From Eubacterium sp. (lineage in GTDB: Bacteria; Bacillota_A; Clostridia; Lachnospirales; Lachnospiraceae), in assembly GCA_023663915.1 (NCBI GenBank), contig JAMPGN010000001.1:13106-77105 (forward strand): a stretch of DNA of 64,000 nt, in the 5' to 3' direction. The first letter of the stretch is position 1. The number at the start of each line of letters is the position of its first letter. The position numbers and the translations under genes are program-made. Below are positions 1 through 8,761 of this stretch, piece by piece. The notes under the pieces were generated by a model. The model saw only the letters and a list, made by a program, of their open reading frames with translations, was not told the DNA's origin and did no database searches.

Positions 1-1
1 G

Positions 2-1045
2 GAGATGGATATGGCATCTTCTATTCAAAAAGTTGTAGAAGAAGTCATTCTATTAATGGCTCGCCATACAAAAAAAATATTGGGAGACAAAGTTGAAAAT
101 TTGGTTCTGGCAGGAGGTGTGGCATTAAATTGCGTTGCTAATGGTGTTCTGTATCGTGAAAAGATATTTAAAAATATTTGGATACAACCTGCCGCAGGGG
201 ATGCTGGAGGAGCGCTTGGTGCGGCGATGTTTTATTACTATCAACATTGTGGACGAGAGAGATATGCAGATGATATACATGATAAGCAAAAAGGTTCCTA
301 TCTGGGACCTAGGTTTGAAGATGAGTATATAGAAGATTATTTAAAAACAAAAGGATATGTATATCATCAATATGAATATGGGCAGTATTACTATCAGAAG
401 ATTGCAGAGTTGTTAGACCAACAAAAGGTGGTGGGATTATTTGAAGGGCGCATGGAGTATGGTCCTAGAGCATTAGGAAACCGTAGCATTATTGCTGATC
501 CGCGTTCACCTCAAATGCAGTCAAAGCTGAATTTGAAAATAAAATATAGGGAATCTTTTAGACCATTTGCCCCCTCTGTTTTGGAAGAGGAGGTGGAAAA
601 TTATTTTGACGCGAATTTTAAGAATCCATATATGCTCTTTTGTGTGAATGTAAAAAATACAATTAGGAGAGAGTTTCAAGTTGAAGAAGAGTTAAAGATG
701 TCGCAGGAAGATATGATTTCTGTTGTGAATAAAGTACGTTCAAGCATTCCGGCAGTGACTCATGTAGATTATTCGGCTAGAGTTCAGACAGTTAGTGAAG
801 AAAATAATCCGACATATTATAAAATTATTAAAGCTTTTCAGCGACGGACAGGTTGCGGGTTGGTTATTAATACATCATATAATGTCAGGGGAGAACCGAT
901 TGTATGCACGCCGGAGGAGGCATATTCGTGTTTTATGCATACGGAAATGGATGTGTTGGTTTTAGGGCAGTATATTTTATATAAAGAAGAGCAGAAAGAA
1001 TTAAATGATGGAGAAGAATGGAGAAAGCAATATGAACTTGATTAA
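2..1045 (+). CDS. carbamoyltransferase, NodU/CmcH family, C-terminal part (5' end outside window)
   Basis: The reading frame is open to the left edge, so this is the C-terminal ~347 residues of a family that is usually near 600 residues. Seen: the glycine-rich stretch LAGGVALNCVANG, typical of the Kae1/Hsp70-like fold of these enzymes, then the C-terminal block EGRMEYGPRALGNRS with RESFRPFAPSVL, which are signatures of the NodU/CmcH carbamoyltransferase C-terminal domain. Family knowledge: these enzymes use carbamoyl phosphate and ATP to put a carbamoyl group on a sugar hydroxyl. As the first visible gene of a glycan locus it probably decorates a sugar of the surface polymer. The stop overlaps the start of the next gene, which indicates cotranscription. 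Confidence 0.88.
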   Translation, partial: EMDMASSIQKVVEEVILLMARHTKKILGDKVENLVLAGGVALNCVANGVLYREKIFKNIWIQPAAGDAGGALGAAMFYYYQHCGRERYADDIHDKQKGSYLGPRFEDEYIEDYLKTKGYVYHQYEYGQYYYQKIAELLDQQKVVGLFEGRMEYGPRALGNRSIIADPRSPQMQSKLNLKIKYRESFRPFAPSVLEEEVENYFDANFKNPYMLFCVNVKNTIRREFQVEEELKMSQEDMISVVNKVRSSIPAVTHVDYSARVQTVSEENNPTYYKIIKAFQRRTGCGLVINTSYNVRGEPIVCTPEEAYSCFMHTEMDVLVLGQYILYKEEQKELNDGEEWRKQYELD

Positions 1046-1397
1046 TGGAAATATTAGAGAATATTTATCTTTGTGGGCAAAAGAAAATGAGGATGCAAAT
1101 GTTTTCCCCAAAATTTCTGATGAAGTAACGTCTTATTATATTACAAGAAATTCTAAACAATCCTATATAAAAGAATATGCTTTTGAAAACATGCAGGAAT
1201 TAGCAAGCGAATTAGAAAGATATAGTGGATTACCGGAAAAATCTCAGCTACTGAAGAAAATGACTGTGGCAATATGTGAGAACAGATATAAAAGTTATTT
1301 TGAAGGTTATGGGAATGAAGGAGAAAGAAAATATGATGAAGGGATTGTTCGGGGAGATGAAGAAAAGGAATTGCCTGATTTCATTTATATTTTCTAA
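1032..1397 (+). CDS. hypothetical protein, 121 aa
   Basis: Not recognised. The start at 1032 is chosen over an in-frame ATG at 1005 because TGGAGAAAG lies just upstream of it. It overlaps the end of the carbamoyltransferase by 14 nt, which suggests translational coupling. The product is acidic and probably helical, with no hydrophobic segment and no motif I can name; it ends in a Glu/Asp/Lys-rich tail followed by DFIYIF. Its position between a carbamoyltransferase and an SGNH-type protein suggests an accessory role in the glycan pathway, but nothing in the sequence identifies that role. Confidence 0.6.
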   Translation: MNLINGNIREYLSLWAKENEDANVFPKISDEVTSYYITRNSKQSYIKEYAFENMQELASELERYSGLPEKSQLLKKMTVAICENRYKSYFEGYGNEGERKYDEGIVRGDEEKELPDFIYIF

Positions 1398-1439
1398 AAA
1401 TAGCTTTATGGGCTGATAATATATTGGAGAAGGAAAAGA

Positions 1440-3236
1440 ATGATTCATACATTTTACACATTAAAGAAGGAGTATCAAGATAAAAAAATATGTATATGGG
1501 ATGTTAATGAAGATTCAATAGGTATGTTTGCAATGTTGGCTTTCAGAAGAATTGATATATTTGGATTTGTCACATCTCAGAAAGAATATGTTGGTGAAAT
1601 ATACATGAATCGACCAATACTTGACATTGAGCAGACTAATCAGGAAATGATTGTTTTGGTCTATGATTCAGTATTAAAAGAAATTATGGATAAACTGATA
1701 ATGGATAATAGCAATATCACGTTTATTTATTGGTCGGATGCGTTAGCGATCAATGAACAATTGAGGAAGCAACCAGTTGTAATATATGGAATTGGGGCAG
1801 CAGCTGATAAACTTACAGAAGTGTTGAAAAGCGAAAATATAGATGTAGATTTATATTGTGTTACCAAAAAAACTCAAGTGTCTGACTATAGAGGGAAAAG
1901 AATAATAGAAGTTGCTGATTTAGAAAAATATAGAGATTGTGCAGTACTCATTGGAGCAGCGCGTTTTAACTCCAGATTTGAAATGTTGAACAATTTATCA
2001 AATTTTCAAGGTGATATATACCTGAAAATGGAGAATGTGAAATTTGGAAATCATATGGCCAATCTCAATTATTTGGGAGCAGGATTATTAGATATACCGG
2101 ATATTATGTTGATGCAATATATTGATTTGGCAAGAAGGAGACACAGAAAAATATATTTATATGGATGCGAAAAAAATTTGCTTGCAGATTTAATAACGGA
2201 TGTATTACGCATATATAACATTGGTATCGAAGGATATGTTTGTGAAAAGAAAGATGAAAGGAAGCACATACAAAGTATATATGATTTAGCTTATGAAAGT
2301 GTAGAAGATAAGTTAATTATTATATATGATGAATTTCCTCAACAGATAATTGAGGATAGAGCAAATATAGAGCTTGCAGGTTTTTCTTTAGAAAATGAAA
2401 ACTATACAGCACTTCAGTGCTATACGTATTCCAATGACAAAATGATGTTAAAATGGAGGGAGTATCCGGATCCTTTAGTGGGACATAGCCAAATTATTAC
2501 CAATGCAGCACCGGGATGGAAAATATACGGAACAGAAGAAGGAACAAAAATTGTTATCTTAGGCGGATCTACTTCCTCAGAATTGTATCATCCGGAAAAT
2601 TGGGTAAGCAAATTATATTATCTATTATCTGATTATGGGTTTAACATAACAGTTTATAATGGGGCGCATCCGGGAAATGATATTGTAGCAGAGTTGTTGC
2701 GGTTTTTAAGAGACGGATATGTGTTACAACCTCAGATAGTAGTTAGTATGAGTGGTGTGAACAATATTTTTTGTAAAGAAGCAGATAATCAGTTTAATGA
2801 AAGAATATTAAATCAATGGATGCGGAATAGATCACCAAATGGAAAATATTGTAGTGGAATATATAGTGACGAGCCAGTGTATCAATTTTGGCTTAGAAAT
2901 GTAAAGTTGCTAAAAATGGTAAGTGAATTTTACGGGGCGCAATTTTATTGTTTTCTCCAACCAATTAGCATGCTAATGGAGAATATGACTGTGTATGAAA
3001 GAAGTGTATTTGGTGAAAGGACAAGTCGAGCATACAAAGACAGTAAAAGTTTGCGAAATAGGGAATTTGGACAGTATATTGAGAGTGAGAATGAAAACTA
3101 TATAAATATAGTAGATTTGCTGGATCATAAAGAGGGAATGTATTTGGATTCATGTCACTATACTGACAAAGCAAACGAGGTTATTGCGAAGAAAGTATAT
3201 GAAATAATAGCGCCTGTTGTACGGGAATTTCAATAA
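1440..3236 (+). CDS. three Rossmann-like modules fused to an SGNH/GDSL-type hydrolase domain, 598 aa
   Basis: The N-terminal ~340 residues look like three consecutive copies of the small Rossmann module that recurs in this locus. The clearest is the second, with Y116-G117-I-G119; the third begins Y241-G242-C, and the first (KKICIWDVNEDS) is degenerate. The C-terminal ~230 residues resemble an SGNH hydrolase: block I GGSTS with the putative nucleophile Ser377, block II NGAHPGND, block III SGVNN (Asn441/442) and block V DSCHYT (Asp570, His573). Family knowledge: such domains remove or transfer O-acyl groups on glycans. No signal peptide or membrane segment is seen, so it should act in the cytoplasm, perhaps as an acyltransferase or esterase on lipid-linked intermediates. 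That assignment is inference. Confidence 0.7.
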   Translation: MIHTFYTLKKEYQDKKICIWDVNEDSIGMFAMLAFRRIDIFGFVTSQKEYVGEIYMNRPILDIEQTNQEMIVLVYDSVLKEIMDKLIMDNSNITFIYWSDALAINEQLRKQPVVIYGIGAAADKLTEVLKSENIDVDLYCVTKKTQVSDYRGKRIIEVADLEKYRDCAVLIGAARFNSRFEMLNNLSNFQGDIYLKMENVKFGNHMANLNYLGAGLLDIPDIMLMQYIDLARRRHRKIYLYGCEKNLLADLITDVLRIYNIGIEGYVCEKKDERKHIQSIYDLAYESVEDKLIIIYDEFPQQIIEDRANIELAGFSLENENYTALQCYTYSNDKMMLKWREYPDPLVGHSQIITNAAPGWKIYGTEEGTKIVILGGSTSSELYHPENWVSKLYYLLSDYGFNITVYNGAHPGNDIVAELLRFLRDGYVLQPQIVVSMSGVNNIFCKEADNQFNERILNQWMRNRSPNGKYCSGIYSDEPVYQFWLRNVKLLKMVSEFYGAQFYCFLQPISMLMENMTVYERSVFGERTSRAYKDSKSLRNREFGQYIESENENYINIVDLLDHKEGMYLDSCHYTDKANEVIAKKVYEIIAPVVREFQ

Positions 3237-3265
3237 AAAATGTAGAATATTTTTTGGAGGAGTGT

Positions 3266-4891
3266 ATGTATTTTGCATATAAAAAACTGATAGACAATCT
3301 GAAATTGTATGAAAACATTATTATATATGGAATAGGGCAATATGCACATGAAATATACCCCGTTATAGTGAAATATGGATTAAAAGATAAAATCTTATGT
3401 TTTGTACAATCGCAGGATAACAACATTAAAATATTTGATGGAATATGCGTAAAAAATATAGCTTCACTTGATTGCGATATGAGAAAATCAGTTATTTTGA
3501 TTGCAGTCAGTGAATTATATACGAATGAGTTAGTAGAGATATCATCAGCGTATGGTTTTCGCAATATAGTGAAATTGGTTGATTATGAGCTTAGTGAGCG
3601 GCAGTATAATGAGCAGTTTGAAGAACAATTTACTTACTTCCACACATTCGAAGAGTATTGTGAGGCGATAGCGGAATGGTATGTCGAAGAACATACAGAA
3701 GAATGCAGAAAGGGAATGATAGTGCAGAGGCTTTTGGATAGAAGTCGTGTAAATAAAGTGGATACAAATCAGATAGTGATGATATGTGGTCACTTTTCTT
3801 CAAGAACAGTTAAAATTGCGGGTGCATTGAAAAAGAAAAATATTGATGTTATTTTGTTAGATTACTCTTATCAGGAAACAGTATGGAATTCAAAAGAGGT
3901 AAATGATTTAGAAATACCCATACATAAGTGCAGGCGCATTGAGGAATTTTTATATATGCTCTTACAATTTACGCCTTTAGTATACTTTTTCGAACCTCGT
4001 TGGAGTGATTGTAAATGGGCAGCAATAGTGCTTAAGAATAAGAAATGTTTTGGAAAGATTGTGCTGGGATTATATGATGTAATGAATTATGAATATGTTG
4101 GGGTTGACGAAGAAAAATTACAAAATGAAAAATATGCTTTGGAGAATGCAGATGGAATTGTATGGAGATGGTTTGCCAAAGAATATTTAGAAGAAAAAGG
4201 TTTTCAATATAGTGGAAAATCCATTCAGTTCCCGGATTATTGCAAATATGTACACGAGCAAGAAAAGATTAATGATACAAATTCAGATATGGTTAAATTA
4301 TGCCTTGTGGGAGGCAATGGCAATATGTATGTTGATTCACGAGAATACTCAACTGACTATTCGGACTTTGCTAGACTTGATGAGATATTGGACAAAATCG
4401 GCAATAGAAAAGACTGCTGTTTTCATTTTTATGCGGGTTGGTTAAGCGATAAGAATATTGAACGTTGTAAACAATATGAACGTGTCTATAATAATTTTAA
4501 GTTTTATATCGGAGTAGAACATGGACAGTTAGTACAAAAATTGGCGGAATATGACTATGGCTGTGAATTTTGGGGATATGAGAAAATGCCAGAACCACCG
4601 AAAAATATTCCGATGGGCAAATATTATGGGAGTATGTATCATGATTGTATTAGAAACGCGTTTTTTGATTATATAAGTGCAGGATTGGCTATAGTGACAA
4701 CACAATCATCAAAATTATGGGATTTTCTTGCGCCTTATAATATTGTAATTAACATGGATCTTTATAATCTTGACATGAATTATCTAATAAAGGAAAAAAA
4801 ACATTATAAAGAAATTGCAAAAACGTCCAGAAATGAATTGGATATCGATGTGAATATTACGAAGTTAATTCGCTTTTTTGGAGAGTTATGA
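3266..4891 (+). CDS. N-terminal YGxG module fused to a putative GT-B glycosyltransferase, 541 aa
   Basis: The start at ATG 3266 is chosen because GGAGGAG sits just before it; an in-frame TTG at 3254 overlaps that ribosome binding site. Residues ~15-115 form the recurring Rossmann-like module (IIIYGIGQ, Y21-G22-I-G24). The remainder has the feel of a GT-B transferase: a first Rossmann half (VMICGHFSSRTVKIAGALK), a linker, then a second half with CLVGGNGNMYVDS, FHFYAGW and a late segment FFDYISAGLAIVTTQSS, like the donor-site end of GT4-type enzymes. No family is assigned with certainty. The last 4 nt overlap the next gene, so translation is probably coupled. Confidence 0.6.
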   Translation: MYFAYKKLIDNLKLYENIIIYGIGQYAHEIYPVIVKYGLKDKILCFVQSQDNNIKIFDGICVKNIASLDCDMRKSVILIAVSELYTNELVEISSAYGFRNIVKLVDYELSERQYNEQFEEQFTYFHTFEEYCEAIAEWYVEEHTEECRKGMIVQRLLDRSRVNKVDTNQIVMICGHFSSRTVKIAGALKKKNIDVILLDYSYQETVWNSKEVNDLEIPIHKCRRIEEFLYMLLQFTPLVYFFEPRWSDCKWAAIVLKNKKCFGKIVLGLYDVMNYEYVGVDEEKLQNEKYALENADGIVWRWFAKEYLEEKGFQYSGKSIQFPDYCKYVHEQEKINDTNSDMVKLCLVGGNGNMYVDSREYSTDYSDFARLDEILDKIGNRKDCCFHFYAGWLSDKNIERCKQYERVYNNFKFYIGVEHGQLVQKLAEYDYGCEFWGYEKMPEPPKNIPMGKYYGSMYHDCIRNAFFDYISAGLAIVTTQSSKLWDFLAPYNIVINMDLYNLDMNYLIKEKKHYKEIAKTSRNELDIDVNITKLIRFFGEL

Positions 4892-6114
4892 TGATAAAGA
4901 AAATGTATTTTCCGTGGAGTGATAACTGGTGGAAAGAGGGTACTATTGCGTGGTTTTGTGCTGGTGACTATGGCGCTTTATTTAGCGTGGATATAGGTAA
5001 GCAGACTTGTAGGTTAGTGTCCTATATACCCGAATGTCCGGTTATTAATTTCCGAATGTATCCGTATTGTATAAAATACAAAACCAAAGTTTTTTGTTTA
5101 CCAAGTAAGGGACTGAATGTATGGTGCTATGATTTGATTACCCAAAGGTGGGAAAAGATAGTAATAGCAAATAAAGAACGAACAATTTGCGAGATGTTTT
5201 GCTATAATGATAATGCCAATGAAGTGTGGTTAAGGGAATTTGAATCTGGGAGAATATTGGGATTAAATTTAGAAAGAGGAGAAATAGATAAAGAGTACAG
5301 GATTTCTATGAATAATTGTGGCTTATGTGGGGAACACATTATGGGGCAACATGTGTTAGTAGAAAATGAAATCTATGTTGTTAACAGTAATAGAATTTAT
5401 CGCATTAATCCTAAAACTGATGAGATTACGACATATCCATTGGTAGAAGTAAAAGCGGAATTATTTACAATTTGCTATGATGGATTAAATTTCTGGCTGA
5501 GTGGTTATTGTAAAGAAATATATATATGGAATGTGGAAAAAGGGATTATAAAAATAGTTTCTCAATTTCCGGAGAATTTTGGATTATATCTATACAACGA
5601 CAATAGTCTGGTTGACAGTGAATCCTTTTTTAGTAACGGATTATCTTTTTTTGGGATGTCCATACCCATGAAAGATCATGTGTGGTTTATACCCGCTCAG
5701 GCTAACCAAATATTGTACATGAGCAAGCGAGATTATAGCATTCAAACGTTTGATGTTGGTGTGTATAAATATGAGAATGGTCATTCGGAGGGAAAGGAAG
5801 AGTATGTGGCAGAATATACGGTTCAGTATGTTGAGAAAGATAGGTATATTGGTATGTATTCTTTTAAAACACGTATGTCCTTTGAAATCGATACGGTTGA
5901 ATTGTGTGTGAGACATTATGATTTTTTGTTTGATAATCAGACTATTTTGCAAATGGGGAGTAAATTCTGTAATGGACGAAAGGTGTTTATGGAAAATAAT
6001 AAAAATCTAGAAATGGAAATGTTTTCTATGATGTTAAATTATAAGAAAGAGGAAAGTAATAATTTGGATTCAAGGATTGGACAATCTATCTATAATAAGT
6101 TAAAAGAAGTATAG
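4888..6114 (+). CDS. unknown protein with beta-propeller-like repeats, 408 aa
   Basis: The start overlaps the stop of the previous gene (ATGA), and the next gene follows closely. I do not recognise a named family. The sequence is rich in Trp/Tyr/Asn and shows repeated short beta-strand patterns such as GLNVWCYDLITQRWEK, NRIYRINPKTDEITT and CKEIYIWNVEKG. This spacing is typical of Kelch-like or PQQ-like propeller blades. No signal peptide is visible, so it would be cytoplasmic. Propellers usually bind ligands or proteins, so a scaffold or sugar-binding role within the glycan assembly machinery is possible. This is inference from fold appearance only. Confidence 0.55.
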   Translation: MMIKKMYFPWSDNWWKEGTIAWFCAGDYGALFSVDIGKQTCRLVSYIPECPVINFRMYPYCIKYKTKVFCLPSKGLNVWCYDLITQRWEKIVIANKERTICEMFCYNDNANEVWLREFESGRILGLNLERGEIDKEYRISMNNCGLCGEHIMGQHVLVENEIYVVNSNRIYRINPKTDEITTYPLVEVKAELFTICYDGLNFWLSGYCKEIYIWNVEKGIIKIVSQFPENFGLYLYNDNSLVDSESFFSNGLSFFGMSIPMKDHVWFIPAQANQILYMSKRDYSIQTFDVGVYKYENGHSEGKEEYVAEYTVQYVEKDRYIGMYSFKTRMSFEIDTVELCVRHYDFLFDNQTILQMGSKFCNGRKVFMENNKNLEMEMFSMMLNYKKEESNNLDSRIGQSIYNKLKEV

Positions 6115-6121
6115 AGTAGGG

Positions 6122-7219
6122 ATGGGATTTTCTATGAAGATAACTATGGTTTTAGATTATATAAGAATAACTTATTTGTTCCTATTTTATATTAGGAAAC
6201 AAAAATTGAAAATAAATGAAATTAAGAGATGGAAAAAGGCATTTATCCATTTTTCTTATAATATGAGAAAAACTTCTTCTGATTATGCAAGGCATTGGAG
6301 GGTAATAGAAGGTTTTGCGAAAAGTGATATAAGATTGATAAAAAAAGCACAGGGAGGGGTAAAAGGGCAAGCACCTATACTGATTTGTGTTATTTTTAAT
6401 GAAATTGATAGGATGGGAGTTTTTTTAGAACATTATAGAAATATCGGTATCAAAAAATTTGCAATAATAGACAATGGTTCGACAGATGGTACGGTAGAAT
6501 ATTTGAAGCGGCAACCCGATGTAGAGCTGTTCCAGACAATGGATCAATTTGAATCAAGAATCAAAACAGGGTGGATAAATCGTATTATTAGTTTTTATGG
6601 CATCAAGCATTGGTATCTTGTTGTGGATGCAGATGAATTACTGGTATGGCAAAATGTTGAGGGGAGTTGCATTCGTGATGTTATCAGAAGTTTAAAGAAA
6701 GAAAAAATAACCCGTGCGCGAGCATTAATGATAGATATGTATCCCCGTGAGAGACGGTGGGATACTGATGAAAGCTTTCAAGAGGTTTTTGCTAAATGCA
6801 GATATTTTGATTATAATACATATTTTCATCGGAAAGAGGAGGAAGTATATTTTCTGAGTGGAGGACCAAGAAAAAGGAAATTGGGAATGGATATATGGCT
6901 AACAAAATATCCATTGTTTTGTTTGAAAGATGGAGAAATTATGGCGAGTCCGCATGCAGTTTATCCATTTGAAAATGAAAAGAAACCATGTTATTTGGCG
7001 CTGTTACATTATAAGTTTTTGACGAAAAATGATAAAAAAAGAGTGCGTGAAAACGCTCTGAGTGGGAATTATTCACGTGGTAGTTATGAATATAAAATGT
7101 ATGTGCGGAATCAAGCGTTGAAGTCAGATTGCTTTGATTTCTATTATGAACAGTCAATGGAATATCAATCGTCGCAGAGTTTAGCAAAAGTAAAAGAGAT
7201 TGACAAAATTCCATTGTAG
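6122..7219 (+). CDS. glycosyltransferase, GT2-like (Glyco_tranf_2_4 type), 365 aa
   Basis: Seen: ILICVIFNEIDRMGVFLEHY, then FAIIDNGSTDGTVEYL and the metal-binding VVDADELLVW. This order is characteristic of the Glyco_tranf_2_4 subgroup of GT-A enzymes, where the DxD acid pair binds the metal-nucleotide. The first ~75 residues are a basic helical region before the catalytic domain. Family knowledge: inverting transferases acting in capsule or lipopolysaccharide synthesis. Donor and acceptor cannot be read from sequence. An in-frame ATG at 6134 is an alternative start. It sits 7 nt after the propeller-like gene and upstream of a GT4 gene, within one operon. Confidence 0.82.
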   Translation: MGFSMKITMVLDYIRITYLFLFYIRKQKLKINEIKRWKKAFIHFSYNMRKTSSDYARHWRVIEGFAKSDIRLIKKAQGGVKGQAPILICVIFNEIDRMGVFLEHYRNIGIKKFAIIDNGSTDGTVEYLKRQPDVELFQTMDQFESRIKTGWINRIISFYGIKHWYLVVDADELLVWQNVEGSCIRDVIRSLKKEKITRARALMIDMYPRERRWDTDESFQEVFAKCRYFDYNTYFHRKEEEVYFLSGGPRKRKLGMDIWLTKYPLFCLKDGEIMASPHAVYPFENEKKPCYLALLHYKFLTKNDKKRVRENALSGNYSRGSYEYKMYVRNQALKSDCFDFYYEQSMEYQSSQSLAKVKEIDKIPL

Positions 7220-7245
7220 TGTGCTGAGTAGGAGAATTGGTAATT

Positions 7246-8433
7246 TTGAATATATTATTTGTAACAGGAATGTTTGCCAAGAACAAAAGAGACACAGCAT
7301 TAAGTGGAATGCCTAATGCGGTATATAAAAGTGCTGTCGGAATGCAATTAATTGGTCACAAGGTTCGTATATTAACCGTAGATAACAGAGATGCACGGTG
7401 GGTATATCGAGGAATACGGGTTGTTTCAGTTTGTGGAAAACATGGTTTGGCAGAAAAAAGTATTGTTAAAACATTATATTGTATTATACAAAGAGAGATT
7501 AACTTAGAAAAAGTTATTTGTAAGTTACATAAAGAAGAACCGATAGATATAATACAATATGTTGGCTGGTTTGGTATTGGGATGCTTCATTATTCAAATA
7601 TTCCGGCTGTTATGAGAATATCATCATATACGAAAATCCAACTTTTCAATAACTATAATAAAAACACAAGATTCGTATTGGAAATGGTAGAATATTTGGC
7701 AGCTTTAAGAATGAATTATATATATGCGCCCAGTAGAATTATGGCGGAAGGAATGGAGAAGGATTTAGGGAAAAAGGTGGGAGTAATTGAAACTCCGTAT
7801 TTACAAGAAAATTTCGGATGGAATGAGAAAATATGGTCAACTGAATTATATAATAAGAGATATATTTTCTTTTTTGGTCGGATGTCTGTGGATAAAGGTA
7901 TTTTGGTTATCAAAGATATCATATATAGAGTTTTGGAAAAATATCCGAATATATATTTTGTATTTGCAGGTATCTCATGGGAGCATAATGGTATAATAAT
8001 TGAGGAAGAATTATGCAAAGCAGCAAAGCAATATAAGGAAAGAGTGATCTTTTTGGGACTTTTGTCCAAAGATAAATTAATGCCAGTTATTAATAATGCA
8101 GAGATAATTCTTATGCCTTCATTAGCAGATAATTTTCCTAATGCCTGTGCAGAAGCAATGGCATTGGGAAAAATTGTAATAGGTACAGACGGAAGCAGCT
8201 TAGAACAATTTATCAAAGACGGATACAATGGTTATTTGGCAGAAATAGGTAATTCGAATAGTTTATTTTCTGTTTTGGAAAGAGTGTTCAGTTTGAACGA
8301 ACAACAACGGGAAATAATTGCAGATAATGCACGGAAAAGGGTTAAGCGGCTTGATTTGGAAAGATATTCTCAAAAGATGGAATTGATATATAGTAAGATT
8401 ATTGGTTTTAATAAAGAAAAAAGTTTGCGATAA
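7246..8433 (+). CDS. glycosyltransferase family 4, ~395 aa
   Basis: There is no ATG near the N-terminus. TTG at 7246 gives the typical GT4 beginning MNILFVTGMF and has AGGAG about 11 nt upstream; TTG at 7237 is too close to that site. The C-terminal half carries the classical GT4 pattern: FFGRMSVDKG, FVFAGISW, VIFLGLLSKDKL, then SLADNFPNACAEAMALGK, which contains the E-x7-E donor-site motif. Family knowledge: retaining GT-B transferases using a nucleotide sugar. It is followed by a 206-nt stretch of apparently decayed sequence, so it closes one block of the locus. Confidence 0.85.
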   Translation: MNILFVTGMFAKNKRDTALSGMPNAVYKSAVGMQLIGHKVRILTVDNRDARWVYRGIRVVSVCGKHGLAEKSIVKTLYCIIQREINLEKVICKLHKEEPIDIIQYVGWFGIGMLHYSNIPAVMRISSYTKIQLFNNYNKNTRFVLEMVEYLAALRMNYIYAPSRIMAEGMEKDLGKKVGVIETPYLQENFGWNEKIWSTELYNKRYIFFFGRMSVDKGILVIKDIIYRVLEKYPNIYFVFAGISWEHNGIIIEEELCKAAKQYKERVIFLGLLSKDKLMPVINNAEIILMPSLADNFPNACAEAMALGKIVIGTDGSSLEQFIKDGYNGYLAEIGNSNSLFSVLERVFSLNEQQREIIADNARKRVKRLDLERYSQKMELIYSKIIGFNKEKSLR

Positions 8434-8639
8434 AGGAATCATATGATATTGTTCGTGGGTGGGAAGATGTGCTGAAAGTCGCAGGGAATTTCCATGTGGT
8501 GATATGAGAATGGTTAAGCACCAGAAGATTTTTTGCAGGATGAGGGCAGAAAGGAAACCTGTAAGCGGATAATCCCTTTTGTGGTCAAGGCACTGATAAA
8601 AGGCGCTATAGAAGGTTTAATAAAAAGAGAAATATCAAA
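8434..8639 (+). pseudogene. apparently decayed coding remnants between two glycosyltransferase genes
   Basis: No intact gene is present, but short protein-like segments appear in different frames: DIVRGWEDVLKVAGNF, GDMRMVKHQKIFCRM with following residues, and PFVVKALIKGAIEGL with following residues. Each ends in a stop or frame change. This is what a gene tail with several indels would look like. The parent family is not identified. It separates the very AT-rich block on its left from a block of different composition and precedes a 35-aa stub, so it may mark a cassette junction. Confidence 0.4.
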
Positions 8640-8747
8640 ATGCTACGCCAGAAGTTGAAAAAAGGATTATTAGCAGGGCTGTCAACTATTGGAGGAGCTT
8701 TGGCAGGCGTTGCAGTTGTAGGAGTCAATCAGAAAAAAAGATTTTAG
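8640..8747 (+). CDS. 35-aa hydrophobic mini-protein, stub resembling N-termini of later stand-alone modules
   Basis: The reading frame encodes a basic start (MLRQKLKKG), a Gly/Ala-rich hydrophobic stretch (LLAGLSTIGGALAGVAVVGV) and a basic end (NQKKRF), then stops 14 nt before the next gene. This design closely resembles the N-terminal segments of the genes at 22666 and 23198, where a similar hydrophobic stretch is followed by a YGxG module. Here the module is missing, but the next gene carries one at its C-terminus. It may be a true single-span peptide or the leftover of a broken gene. No good ribosome binding site is seen. Confidence 0.4.
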   Translation: MLRQKLKKGLLAGLSTIGGALAGVAVVGVNQKKRF

Positions 8748-8761
8748 AGGAGAAAGACCAT

